Below are positions 36,301 to 47,548 of a DNA stretch of 64,000 nucleotides, in pieces. The notes under the pieces are model-generated. The model was not told the origin of the DNA, ran no database searches, and saw only the letters and a program-made list of their open reading frames with translations. The stretch's first letter is position 1. Each line of letters starts with the position of its first letter. A program made the translations under genes and the position numbers. The DNA is from Artocarpus heterophyllus (Eukaryota > Streptophyta > Magnoliopsida > Rosales > Moraceae): contig CM046351.1 in assembly GCA_025403435.1 (NCBI GenBank), forward strand, positions 22,599,276-22,663,275. Reading direction: 5' to 3'.

Positions 36301-37971
36301 TGGACGCTTCCTCTTCAGACCTGCAAGTCACACAGAATCTTGTAGACAAATTATGGACGTGAAAAATCAAATGAAAATCTAAAAACAACCTTTTCTGTAC
36401 TAGGGGATCTGGTAAGGAACAAATCAACTTCAGAATAAATTAACTTTAGTACAGTTCATTAAGAATCATTCTCACCTAGCAAAAACAACCACGTCAGGGA
36501 TGTTAACAGCTTTGTGAAAACTATTTTGTGGTTTTCCATGGAAATATCTCTCGTCATAGTCCATTGTCATGTGATCCTGTAAAATAAATCATGCTGTAAA
36601 CTATCTGCACCAGTTTCAAACCGTAACCGGACATCATAAATTATCCTGTATCAGTACCAATTTTAATAGGCATCAAAGAAAGGCACTTGAAAAAAACAAC
36701 ATTTTAGCTTCTTTTTCTTCCATAATATAAAGAGTGTCGATAAATTGATATAAGCACACAATACTTGACATATAGCCTTCAATTCATCAATAAACTCTTG
36801 TGGAACTTTCTTGTGTGAACCCTTCACAACATAGTCTGTGCTACCTTTGCCCCCAAAGCTGAGAACTCTGTTATCCAAAAAGCAAAATTACGACCCTCTT
36901 CAAAACACTGCAATCTGACTAGAATATTGTTCAAAAATTCTCACTTATTTTATTTATCTTATGTTCGAACGGAAGCATTTCTCAAGAACTAAAACCACAA
37001 ATACATTTCTAAATAAACACATGCAATATAATTTGACTACATCCCTATTTGGCGGAGATTTCTAGAAGTTGCTTTTGTCTTTTTGAGTCCAAAAGCTGCT
37101 TTTAGAAGTGTTTAGATAACCTGCCAAGAGAGCTTTGCCTCAAAAAAGTTGTAGTCGGATTAAGTTGCACTCGTTTAGTTAGAAGCTTATTTTGTGGGTT
37201 TAGTTCATGAGAAAATTTTATAAGTGGAATTGGCTCAATAAAATTGTAGGACATGTTTGATAAAGCTTTTGCTTTCGCTTTTAGTCAAAAGAAGTAGAAA
37301 GAAGCAAAGCCGTGATTTTTCAGTAAGTGTTGGAACCACATTTTTGAAGAGATTAAAAGATCAAAATGATTTGAATATTTTCTAATAAGCAATAAAAATA
37401 TCAGAATGAAGTTTTTTAAACTTGAATCAGAACTTGTGTTCGCCAATTCCACATATAAAATTTTCTTTATGTTCAAAAACAAGCATTTCTCAGTAACTAA
37501 ACCCACAAAATAATTTTCTAACTAAACAAGTGCAACTTAATCTGACTACAACTTATTTTACGCTAAATCCAGATATAACAAACGTCAAATCAACAAATTA
37601 TAAATTGTTCAATATAAAAACTAAATCTTTTCCATGCTGAGAAAGCTTTTCATACAAAAAATTTCTACATTTCTCTCGAAAAACAATAAGCAAGCTCACC
37701 GAGAACCGATTCCAGAAGAATCGCAAAGCGAAAGCGAGCCAGCGGAGACTGCGAATGCCAAGGGAAGCAGAGAGCTCGGCCATGAGAAGAGGAAGAACGA
37801 GCGATTCGTGTGATGATGATGATTGCGGAAGCTTCCGCCATTAGCGACAGGTTTTGAGTTGATTGAGCTTCTGATGGGGTTTCGGAAATGAGGATGAGAG
37901 GTTTTGAGGGAATTGAAGAAGGATTTTGAGCGAGAGCGAATTAGGGAGGAAAACCACGACAAATAAGCCAT
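30317..37971 (-). CDS. D-LDH: mitochondrial D-lactate dehydrogenase (cytochrome), FAD enzyme
   Basis: It oxidises D-lactate, the end product of the methylglyoxal glyoxalase route, to pyruvate and passes electrons to cytochrome c. Eighteen GT-AG exons join in frame, 5' to 3': 37700-37971, 36765-36867, 36476-36576, 36272-36320, 35778-35870, 35528-35642, 35287-35347, 34860-34896, 34674-34735, 34263-34359, 33657-33731, 33473-33581, 33256-33365, 32813-32875, 31667-31746, 30894-31024, 30634-30677 and 30317-30436. The product has 573 residues (Arabidopsis enzyme about 567). The N-terminus is Arg/Ser-rich like a mitochondrial presequence, followed by a hydrophobic stretch. FAD-binding PCMH signatures are [11 protein letters not shown] (about 180-190) and [16 protein letters not shown] (about 246-261); the C-terminal FAD-oxidase domain shows HAGDGNFH (481-488) and [10 protein letters not shown] (524-533). 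It is intact. Confidence 0.97.
31150..31300 (-). mobile_element. LTR-retrotransposon fragment with a primer-binding-site motif
   Basis: Inside a D-LDH intron the minus strand reads CCAAATGGTGTCAGAGCC. TGGTGTCAGAGC is one base from TGGTATCAGAGC, the usual plant primer-binding site for initiator Met-tRNA. The surrounding 150 bp is less AT-rich than the rest of the intron. No LTR or coding domain is visible. Confidence 0.4.
31317..31412. repeat. two-copy ~50-bp tandem repeat in a D-LDH intron
   Basis: GGAATAACTTCTAAATCTGA occurs twice, each copy followed by an A-rich stretch. Confidence 0.8.
32986..33024. repeat. alternating purine-pyrimidine tract in a D-LDH intron
   Basis: CACACACACGTGTGCGTGCG followed by TGCGCGTGTGTGTG is strictly alternating over most of its length and largely self-complementary around ACGTGT, a classic Z-DNA-prone composition. 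Confidence 0.8.
36937..37050. repeat. partial copy of the D-LDH intron 1 MITE
   Basis: AAGCATTTCTCAAGAACTAA and the following TTTGACTACATCC block are a diverged copy of the right arm at 37480-37555. Confidence 0.6.
37146..37555. mobile_element. MITE in D-LDH intron 1
   Basis: Arms of about 62 bp at 37146-37206 (AGTTGTAGTCGGATTAAGTT and on) and 37493-37555 (whose reverse complement starts TAAGTTGTAGTCAGATTAAG) are near-perfect inverted copies around a ~285-bp centre. It lies wholly inside the first intron and does not touch the splice sites. Confidence 0.85.
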
Positions 37972-38107
37972 TGTTACAGATTCTGAAACTCGGACATACA
38001 GAGAAAAAAGAGTTTGGTCTTGTTAGTTTTTTTTTTTTTTTTTTTTATTTTTTTTATTATTATTATTATTACAGTAAATTGCTGGACAAACCCCTTGGTT
38101 TATTTAA

Positions 38108-38268
38108 TGTGATGTTTAGAGATGGTGTGAATAGTTGGTTAGAATCATTTTTATTATAGTATATAAGATATTTATATTATAATAATTTTTTTATTGTTAT
38201 TATAACATATGAAAATTTTATACTATTTATAATTAAATTTATGATAAAAATTGTTACCAAACAGCCGA
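38108..38268. mobile_element. small MITE (family also at 28126 and 55262)
   Basis: GATGTTTAGAGATGGTG, TTAGAATCATTTTTATTATA and ATAACATATGAAAATTTTAT follow the same order as the other two copies and end near TTGTTACCAAACAG. Confidence 0.65.
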
Positions 38269-38344
38269 TAAACGATAGGTTATTGGTTTGTTTTTTTTAA
38301 GCTCAATATACCTGAACTCGCAAGAAGGGTGAAAAAGACCTTAA

Positions 38345-38577
38345 GGTGCGTTTATTTCGTGGTTCGAATCATTTTGCTACAGTATTTTCTTTCACAAAAA
38401 TTTAAATCTTCATTTAGAGCCTGTTTGGTTCAGATATTTGAATAGAGTATTTAAATGAAGATTTAAATTTTTATGAGAGAAAATACTGTAGCAAAATAAT
38501 TCAAACCGTGATTCAAATTACAAAATAAATGGGCCCTCAAATACTCTATTTAAATACTGGAATCAAACAGAAACTTA
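38345..38577. repeat. interleaved inverted repeats (A-B-A'-B')
   Basis: Segment A (38345-38418, TTTTGCTACAGTATTTTCT inside) is inverted at 38449-38534. Segment B (38418-38457, CCTGTTTGGTTCAGATATTT inside) is inverted at 38536-38575. The arms overlap in pseudoknot order rather than nesting. They resemble ends of TTTGGTT-type MITEs. Confidence 0.75.
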
Positions 38578-39577
38578 ATTTCTTTAGTGTTTTGGGTTAG
38601 TTGACAGTCACATGGTCATCGTTATTTTAAAAAGAATAAAACACTCCTAATTAAATCAACTACCATTTAACAAAATTAAAAAAATAAAAACAAAAACAAA
38701 TCAGAAAGCACTCATCTTTCTCAACTTCGGGGAAAACTCAAAACTCATCAAACCCAGTTACAAAATGATGAAAATAAAACTAGATCAAAACAAAAAGATC
38801 AATATTCAGTTACAAAAAGGTTAAAATCAAACCCATTGAACCATTGCAGCCGTCTCCTTTGTTGTCATCGCAGTAGTACGACATTGCCCTTCCTTCGTCC
38901 CCGTCGCAGTCGCAACAGTTCACCATTGCCTCTTACTTTGCAAGCACACTTGGGTTGCTGGCTGGTTGGTTATTGAAATTTTCAGATTTTGATTCAGTTT
39001 TTGAAATTTGATTTTATTCTTTTTTCGAACCAATAGAACCGAACATTCCAACTGGTGGCTCACGACGTCGACAGGGAGATTGGGCTCGCGACAGAGAAGA
39101 TTTTTTCACGGCTGGGAGCTCATACTCTCGGCGGCCTTGAGTCAAACCCATGGCAAAAAGGGTTGGTTCGCAATAGGGTTGGCCCACCGTCGAGAGGTAA
39201 GAGATGAGAGAAATCTTGGGGGGGTGTTGGGGCTTGGGTCAATGAGTGGAGCGATCTGCTGCGATAGGTGATGATTGGAATGGGATGTTGGTGTGGTGAG
39301 CGATCTGGTGCGAGAGAGATAAAGAGTTACAGACAGAGAGAGACAAAGAGAGACAGAGGGGTAGAAGAAGAAGAAGAAAAGAAGAAAAAGGGGGAGATGC
39401 GTGAGGTGGGTGGTGACCGGAATGGGGATGTCGTTGGTGGGTGATGGCTGGAGTTGAAGAAGAAAGGAGAGAGGATAAATCAGATGGTGAATAAGAAAAA
39501 TCATATGTTTTGTTTTTTGTTTTCGTTTTCGTTTTTTGTTTTTGTTTTCTTTCTTTTTTTAAAAAAAACAAGTAACC

Positions 39578-39586
39578 CTTTTTTGA
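39578..39586. repeat. left target-site duplication of the MULE
   Basis: CTTTTTTGA, identical to 52684-52692. The identity extends two bases outward to CCCTTTTTTGA on both sides. Mutator-family elements typically make 9-bp duplications. Confidence 0.75.
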
Positions 39587-39606
39587 GGAAGATTTTGATC
39601 AAAGGA
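39587..39606 (+). repeat. left terminal inverted repeat of the MULE
   Basis: Starts GGAAGATTTTGATCAAAGGA and pairs with 52664-52683 on the opposite strand with four substitutions and one gap. Confidence 0.75.
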
Positions 39607-42600
39607 CCTCCGAAAAAAGTTAATCGGATAAAAAAGCCTTTTTTGTTTGGCACCAAAAAGATGATGACATGTATCCCATTTGGTCTTATTCATCCACCTC
39701 ATTTATCTACGGGAGATTTCACTCAACTACTTAGCCCACTCATTTATCCATCTCAACAAAATCTTCCGCCTCTCATCGCTTCATATCTCCCCAAATTAAA
39801 TCCCGAAACATCCCTGTCGTCTTCCTTGTTTTTGTTTTTGCCCAAAATCTTTCGTTGTTCAGTTCCTTTGAACTGAGAACTCCCCAAAAGGAAAGGAAAC
39901 ATCTTCTCGCCCTCTTGCCCTTCTTCTTCTCGTCCAAGAGCAAACAGAGGGCTTTTATCAAAGTTCCCCCAAATTTTCCTCTCTTCTCTCTTGGCTCCCC
40001 TTCTCGTCCAGAGCAAGCAACCCGTAAAGGATAAACGCAGAGGGCAGAAAGATTGGCAGAAAGAGTCCGATCCATTTCGAACCACCCTCCCTCTCCTCTG
40101 CCGAAAACCCCCCAGCCCTCTCCTCTCCTTCTCCGGCCAATCTACGGCTGTGGTCCACTGTCGTCGCCATTGTCCATAGTGCGCCGACATCATCCATTTG
40201 TTCACCATTTGTCAGTCCAACCACGGTCCCTCTCCTCTGCCAAGAACCCCCCAACCCTCTCCTCTAATTCTCCGGGCAATCTGCGGCTATCGTCCACCAT
40301 CGTCGCGGTTGTCTGCAGTGTGTCCGACGTCTCCGTCCATTCGCCATTTGTTTGTCAACGCTGCTACAAGGTCAGTATAACATGCTTTGTCTGCTATTGG
40401 TTGTGAATCGTGATTTATGGAGTAATTTGATAGTTAAAAAGCCTAGAAAGAATGCTAGGTCAGTTTTCAAGATTGGTATTTTGATGGGATTTTGGATTTG
40501 AACCTTGTAAAAGCATGATAAGTTTAATTTTGAAATTTTGTGTAAATTTTTGGCTGTGTAAGTTGGAAGAGGTTTAATTTATTTTTTACACTCTGTGTAA
40601 ATTTCTACATTCAATAAACAAAATTAAAAAAAGTAAAGGAAAAAAATATAATTATCAAGGAAAAGAAAAAGGGAAAAAGATAATTGAAAGAAAATGTGGT
40701 CGGAGAATGATGGGGGTGTGATTGATGACATTTATTTGGTAATGAGGTATGATTTATGGCATAGTAATGCTTATGCCCGCCTTAATAGTCAATACTCCAA
40801 AGACATCAATGTGAAATTTTAGAGTAGTTAGTGGAGGGAATAGTTAAATGTGAGTTCAGTTATCAAAGTGTATGTTACTTACTCGAAATGCAGCAATTTG
40901 TATTGGAAAAATGATGGTTGTATCTGTTTAGGTTGGAAAACTATAGGGTATATTCATGTTAGGGATATCTCTATGCAAGAACTAGAAGGCATCAATTTTT
41001 AGTTCAACTACTACAGTTGGTTGAAATTTAAATTTTGTTTCCTGCATATATTAATTTGGTAACTTATAGATATGGACTATTTGGTTGCAATTTATATGGG
41101 ATCCAAAAGCATATGACTTACACATATTCCTGTCTCTTAGTCTACGGTTTTTAACTGTAGTATTTTGCACTGGATTTAATTGATTTTCCTTCTCAAGATA
41201 AAGCAGATATTGGTTTTAAAATACCAGAGGCTACCTCTACTCTAATGTAAATTTGTGAACACATCTATTCTATATGTACAAACACTATATATAATGATAA
41301 CTAAATGTTGCGGGTCTTTTAAAACGTAAAAATTGAGGCTCTTTTTATATAATTTCCTTTGCTTTTAATTGGTATAGCTTGATAGTGTGTCATAATTTCC
41401 TTTGTATTTTGTTTTCTCTAATTCCTATCTACGTTACTTTTGCCGCCAAAAATCTTTGGTGAGTTTTTGCCTACAAATCAAAATTCTCATACTATTCTGA
41501 AACGGAGGGACAACTCTAATTATTTGAGTTCGGAAAAAAAATATACATATAATTTTGTTTATTGAGGATCATAAAAATTAGACATACATTTAAAATGGAA
41601 AAGACAAAGAAAAATCAACAATGAGATGGTTTAAACGAGGCAATTATTTGGAAGCTGACAAATTCAATCACTAAAATATATTTATTTGCCTGCGTAATTA
41701 TCAAATCTTATATTTGTATGCATTTGACGCATTAACATATCAACATCTTTGCATGCCTAAAGTAGCATATGATTCTTTCTTTGTCCATTGAGCTTTAAAG
41801 AGTTATTGATGCATGGTAAATATTTTCAGCATGGTTGTTTGCAGGAATTGTTTTTTGGAATAAGTTGTTTTTAACAAGTGATCACTAAGTTTCGACAACT
41901 CTTATTTTGTTAATATGTAAAGAAATCATGATGATGAAAATAAAATGAGATAAATTTTTGAGATGTGGTGATTTTTATATAGGATTGTAATGTGAATTTT
42001 CAAGGTTTTCGTTTGTCTCTGTGTGTGCTAATATATATATATATATATATTTTTTGGTGTAGAAGTTTTCGTTTTCTATATAAAAGGAAATGCAACCAAT
42101 AAATTTTTTTACCATTGGGATTATGATCGCTTAGATTGATGTTAGATAGGAGGTATAATTTTTTTTGGGTTATCTTCTTGCTGTATATCTCAATTTTTGT
42201 GTAAAAGAAACATGGTTTTTAGGCCTTGTTGGTAGGAGGAAAAGTGCGAAGAAGATGTTGATGAACCGATGATGTTGTTGGTGTTCGACTACAATAAAGT
42301 ACTATATTATCTAACATCTCTACGTACTGTATGTTCTTCTTTGTTTTTCTCTTTTCCCCTTAAATCTGTCTAACTTTAAAAAAGAAGAAAAATAAGAAAT
42401 AACAAGTTTAGTGAGTGATGAGTTCGCCAGCATTGCCAAATTTTAGTCAGAGTGCATGCTTGCTTTGATGTGTTGGAACAAAATGAAGTTGCTTTTTGTC
42501 ATGTAAATTCTTGCTTTGACATTTTGCAGTTTTGAGGGAACTTGAGAGAAAACTCTCTTTGCTGTGTAATTCTTTTTTGCCGTCTATCTCTTCCACAAAT

Positions 42601-42713
42601 CCTTAACTTTGTTCTCTTTCACTTCTTCTACCCACAAGTCAGAAGCCATTTGAATTTGCTTAAAGAGCTGAAGGCATTTTGGAATTCGTGCTTTGGTTGC
42701 TAGCTGGCAAATA
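39607..42713 (+). promoter_or_regulatory. left subterminal and 5' leader region of the DUF1985 gene
   Basis: About 39750-40370 is rich in C and T with CCCTCTCCTCTGCC repeated near 40085 and 40208, in the style of a plant promoter and 5' leader inside a MULE end. From about 40400 it becomes AT-rich like an intron. Open frames at 39454-40406 are products of the biased composition. No protein family is recognised. Confidence 0.5.
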
Positions 42714-44824
42714 ATGGTTAGTTAAGTTCTAAACTTTTTTTCCTTGCTTTTCTAGGTTTGTTCCTACTATTGTTGGTTTTTAATTTTTTTTTCCTTTTGT
42801 CGTATGATGGTGTTTGTATTATCTCGTAAGATGAACATCTCCTTTTGATAAACATGGAATCAGCCTATCTTTATTTTAATTGATCTTTGGTGTTAATTCT
42901 ATTGTAAATGTTATGTAAAGTTGTTTTGAAATTTTTATTAAATTTGTTTTGTAAATTGAACAGCCTCTAAGACTAGATCCCGTGTTAAGGAGTGAGGAGC
43001 ATTACGATTGCAAGGTGTCGAAGAAATCAAAATATGAGCAATATGCGAAGATCATTACAGATAATCTGGATCCAGATGATCTGCAATGGTTCAGAGGCAC
43101 CCAATTTGGCCATGTGTTGGACGTGGTTCCAAATTTTCAACACTCTGGCCAGTTGCTGTGGTCATTGGTTCTTCGGATGGCAGCAGTTGACTCTGAGAAT
43201 GAATTTTGGATGGTGGTTAATTGTGTTCCAATTAGGTACACATTAAAGGATTTTGCCTTGCTAACAGGGTTGTGTTGCGGTGATGAGTATCCTGTTATTG
43301 ACGAAGCAAATGAGGATGACAGGGATGGGGAGGATGATGATGATACTACTCCACCCTTTGTGCATAGGCATTGGCCGAATAACACAGAAATTTCCATCTA
43401 TGATGTTATTGACAAGATGGAACAGAATTCTGAAGATGTAGACCATTTAGAGAAGAGGAAGATGGCGGCATTGATTTTTGTCGTTGGTGTTTTGATGGCT
43501 AATGACAAAAATTTCATGAAAATCAAAGCACAGTTGCTAACTTTGATTGATAACATAGATGTTTTCTGTGCCTATCCTTGGGGTCGAGAGTCTTTTAAGT
43601 ATTCAATTAAGCAGCTAAAAAAGGATATAAAGAGTAAGTGCGGCTCGAGTAATGCAACATTCACTTTCAATGGATTTATATATCCATTTGAGGTAATTAA
43701 ACATTAGTAATTTATACATTAGTTTGTATTTGATATTGCATTTATCGTTTTATATTTGATATAATATTTGATTAAATTTTTTTTTTTGTTATAGGTATTT
43801 GCTTATGAATGCATCCCTGCGGTAGCAAACAGATTGGCTAACCCCATCCCGACAGAAGATCCTGTGCCCCGAATGTGTTGTTGGAAGACAATAAAGTGGA
43901 GGTGTGCAACCAATCCTTCGAGGGTGGAGATAAGCAATTTAATAGAGCGGTCACAGGTCAGTGTCTACGTATTACTCATGTAATTATTTGTAATAAGTAA
44001 AACGAACATGGTCTTAACAAGACACCGTTTTAAAATTTGTTTTGCAGGATATTCGTAGCATGTTGTTTGCTACGAATGAGGAGATGAGAACCTGATGGAT
44101 GGTCAATTATAGGCCTTTTGTGGGAAGAAATGTTGATCCAATTGTAAGCCAGTTGAGCGAGATTCTTGATCGGGGAGAGCGTGTAGTATTTGGCCATGAC
44201 CATCCAGAGCATGTTTCCCCCTTCGTTGATCAAGATGCACCCTCAACTTCCGAACATGAGGATGCTCCTCCGAGAGTAGTGCGACTTGAGAAGGAGGTCC
44301 AAGCCATCAGGAAAGACCAAGAAGCCATGAGAACAGAAATGGCATTGGGGTTTGAGCAGATGAAACAACATATTTCTGACCAATTCAAACATTGGTCAGA
44401 AATTATGTTGTCAAGGGGACATCAAGAGCATCATTACAGTGAAGGTTATGATGGGTTTAGTACGCCTCAGCCGCACAGTACACCCTTGCATGAGGAAGGA
44501 TTACCAAACATATCTCCCTCACCTCGTCCTTGTCCACGCACTACGGGTCAACCTCATACTACGCCTTTCGCTAAAGATGCATCACCTGTTGTTTCCTCTC
44601 CTCGCACTACGGCTGTGCCCGATATATGTCGCACACCATCTGTTCCTTCCTCGCCTCGCACAGCACCCTCGCCTCCCTCACCGCGTCGTACACATGGCAC
44701 TGATATAGTGGTATACGATGAAGAACCACAACCCCTACAGATAGAAAGACTGCAAAGACCGTGGAGGATCAGAACAAGATCACAATATATGCGAACTCCA
44801 TATACTGATCCTAGAAGAAAATGA
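42714..44824 (+). CDS. MULE-borne DUF1985 protein, with one in-frame stop
   Basis: The DUF1985 domain is found mainly in MULE-carried plant genes; its function is unknown. Proposed exons are 42714-42716 (ATG alone before a GTTAGT donor), 42964-43692, 43795-43956 and 44048-44824, all in phase. The domain is clear: FGHVLDVV, SGQLLWSLVLR, VPIRYTLKDFALLTGLCCG, CAYPWGRESFKYSIKQLKK and YPFEVFAYECIPAV. After it the frame meets TGA at 44093-44095, yet stays open for 242 more codons covering a charged helical stretch (EKEVQAIRKDQEAM) and a Pro/Ser/Thr-rich tail ending TDPRRK. An unseen intron, readthrough, an assembly error or a young lesion could explain the stop. No Ulp1 peptidase domain is present. 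The single-codon first exon is inference. Confidence 0.82.
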
Positions 44825-45514
44825 TTAAAGTGTTTGTCATATGTATGGCAGACAATGTACTTGTTTCGGTTTTCTTTGCAGGCATTCTAGTGTTCTGGAT
44901 TATGTTCACAGGTTTTACCAATGTCTGGATTATGTTTGTAGGTTTTATAATTGTCTAGATTGTATTTGCAGGTTTTGGATATTGTTTAATATAAGCTGTT
45001 ATGCTGTCGATTTTTTTTGCACAAAAAAAACAAAGCAACTTTTCCAATAATTTGTGTAAACGGTTATGGGGAATTGACAAGTTGCAGCTTCAGAGCGAAG
45101 TCTCTGTGGAGTATGTTGAATAAATTCCTGGATTTTTTTTTAGAAAACAGACTAAGAATAATATATATGACTGAAATAATATTTTGTTCATCTGGAGCTT
45201 CAAAACAGTTTTAGGAAGACTGACTAAAAGTCTATGACGAAACTAAGTCCAAAAGTTTGCTATAAAAGCTTCCTTCGAAGGCTCACAAAATTAAATAATT
45301 TTGTGCAGATGGTTTATTTCTTGGCTGACGAACTTTCGACTTGTTTCTCATTGGTTGCATGACATCCACGTCTTTGTACTCAACTTCAACCCATCATAGA
45401 TATAACCTGCCTAACAATTCAGATTTTCAAGAATGATATTTTTCAAGTTTAAATGGATTAATATTTGAGAGCATTTCATGGTTTCAAATTGAGTTCCTTT
45501 GCATATTTATGGAA
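44825..45514 (+). other. 3' flank of the DUF1985 gene
   Basis: At about 44925-44985 there are three diverged copies of a ~32-bp unit of the type GGATTATGTTTGTAGGTTTT. The rest shows no gene. Confidence 0.6.
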
Positions 45515-47370
45515 TATGATCCGAGGTCGACATGGGTCGGCATGAGGTCGACATGGTAGTCGACCCCATGTCGACCCGTGTCGACCTCGGTGTATTTTTG
45601 GAAATGGATATAGGCAAAAGAACACTATCTTGTGTTGTTTCCATGTGCAACATGAGAATGGAAATAGGCAAAGGAACACTATCTTCCTTATATTGTTTAA
45701 TGTTGAACCCATGCGAAGATGAGAGTTCACACATGAAATTAAAAAATGTACAAAGACAACATGGGAGATGGACACGTTAAGTGGGGGTCACTTTAAATAC
45801 GAGGTCGACATGGGTCGACTACCAAGTCGACCTCATGTCGACCCCATGTCGACCTCGGTGTATTTTTGGTAAAAAATTCACCCCATCGTAGATCACTACC
45901 CCCTTGTATCATATTTAAAGAGAAATTGTGCCTGTGGGATTTCTCTACATGTTTCCATGTGCAACATGAGAATGGATATAGGCAAAGGAACACTATCTTC
46001 CTTATATTGTTTAATGTTCAACCCATGCGAGGATGAGAGTTCACACATGAAATAAAAAATTGCACAAATACAACATGGGAGATGGACACGTGAAGTGGGG
46101 GTCACTATAAATCCGAGGTCAACATGGGGTCGACATGGTAGTCGACCCCATGTCGACCCGTGTCGACCTCGGTGTATTTTTGGTAAATTTTTTTCGATGG
46201 GGTAGTGATCTACGATGGGGTGAATTTTTTACCAAAATATGTCGACCTCAGATTTAAAGTGACCCCTACTTGACGTGTCCATCTCCCATGTTATATTTGT
46301 ACAATTTTTAATTTCATGTGTGAACTCTCATACTCGTGATGGGTTGAACATTAAACAACATAAGGAAGATAGTGTTCCTTTGCCTATATCCATTCTCATG
46401 TTGCACATGGAAACATGTAGAGAAATCCCGCAGGCACAATTTCTCTTTAAATATGATACAAGGGGGTAGTGATCTACGATGGGGTTCTTTTTTTACCAAA
46501 AATACACTGAGGTCGACACGGGTCGACATGGGCTCGACATGGGGTCGACTACCGTGTCGACCCTAGGTCGACCCCAGGACCTCGGATTGAAAGTGACCCC
46601 CACTTGACGTGTCCATCTCCCATGTTGTATTTGTACAATTTTTTATTTCATGTGTGAACTCTCATCCTCGCATGGGTTGAACATTAAACAATATAAGGAA
46701 GATAGTGTTCCTTTGCCTATATCCATTCTCATGTTGCACATGGAAACATGTAGAGAAATCCCACAGGCACAATTTCTCTTTAAATATGATACAAGGGGGT
46801 AGTGATCTACGATGGGGTTCTTTTTTTACCAAAAATACACTGAGGTCGACACGGGTCGACATGGGGTCGACTACCGTGTCGACCCATGTCGACCTCGAAT
46901 TTAAAGTGACCCCCACTTGACGTGTCCATCTCCCATATTGTATTTGTACAATTTTTTATTTCATGTGTGAACTCTCATCCTCGCATGGGTTGAACATTAA
47001 ACAATATAAGGAAGATAGTGTTCTTTTGCCTATTTCCATTCTCATGTTGCACATGGAAACATGTAGAGAAATCCCACAGGAACAATTTCTCTTTAAATAT
47101 GATACATGGGGGTAGTGATCTACGATGGGTGTCGACCCCATGTCGACCCGTGTCGACCTCAGATTTAAAGTGACCCACACTTGACGTATCCATCTCCCAT
47201 GTTATATTTGTACAATTTTTAATTTCATGTGTGAACTCTCATACTCGTGATGGGTTGAACATGAAAGAAAGTCGAAACCATGTGGACCCATGTCGACCCT
47301 ATTCTTTTATACTTGTACATGTCACTCAATAGCCTTATAAGGAGGTCGATACCATGTAGACCCATATCGA
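45515..47370. repeat. GTCGAC-rich repeat array arranged as a large inverted repeat
   Basis: Units of about 290-330 bp carry GTCGACCCCATGTCGACC, a GTGTATTTTTGG block, CATGTGCAACATGAGAATGG and a TGAGAGTTCACACATGAAAT block. Units run forward from about 45515 to 46205 and as reverse complements from about 46218 to 47250, followed by a decayed tail. The centre lies near 46205. Copies are highly similar, implying recent expansion or gene conversion. The many ~65-85-codon open frames here recur with each unit on both strands and lack coding character. Confidence 0.93.
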
Positions 47371-47548
47371 TCCCATTAAATTTTTAAGTTTTGTAAATTT
47401 CGGCAGCATAACGACTTAATTTAGTCATTTTCTAAGGAAACCTGTATGGAACAATACAAAAAAGGACAATAATGATATTGAATGGAACAATTAACAATAA
47501 CTTCATCGAAAACATAAAAAGTCATTATCTCTTAGCAACAATTTTTAA

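Larger units (their letters stand above)
37972..39577. other. D-LDH upstream region, between D-LDH and the MULE
   Basis: It holds the D-LDH 5' leader and promoter, a long T-run at about 38027-38065, two inserted small elements (listed separately), and at about 38840-39480 a more GC-rich stretch with GAGAGA runs and no recognisable gene. Several overlapping open frames in the latter are chance. Confidence 0.5.

Noticed and set aside
39008..40406. Many overlapping open frames of 60-151 codons on both strands
   Set aside because: They arise from GA- or CT-rich composition in the flank and left end of the MULE. None resembles a protein family.
42992..43246. 84-codon frame overlapping the DUF1985 exon
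   Set aside because: Shadow in another frame of a clearly conserved domain.
45532..47193. Several 64-99-codon open frames on both strands, apparently a family of small proteins
   Set aside because: They are translations of the same satellite unit in different orientations and frames. They have no conserved start or codon bias and change frame between units.
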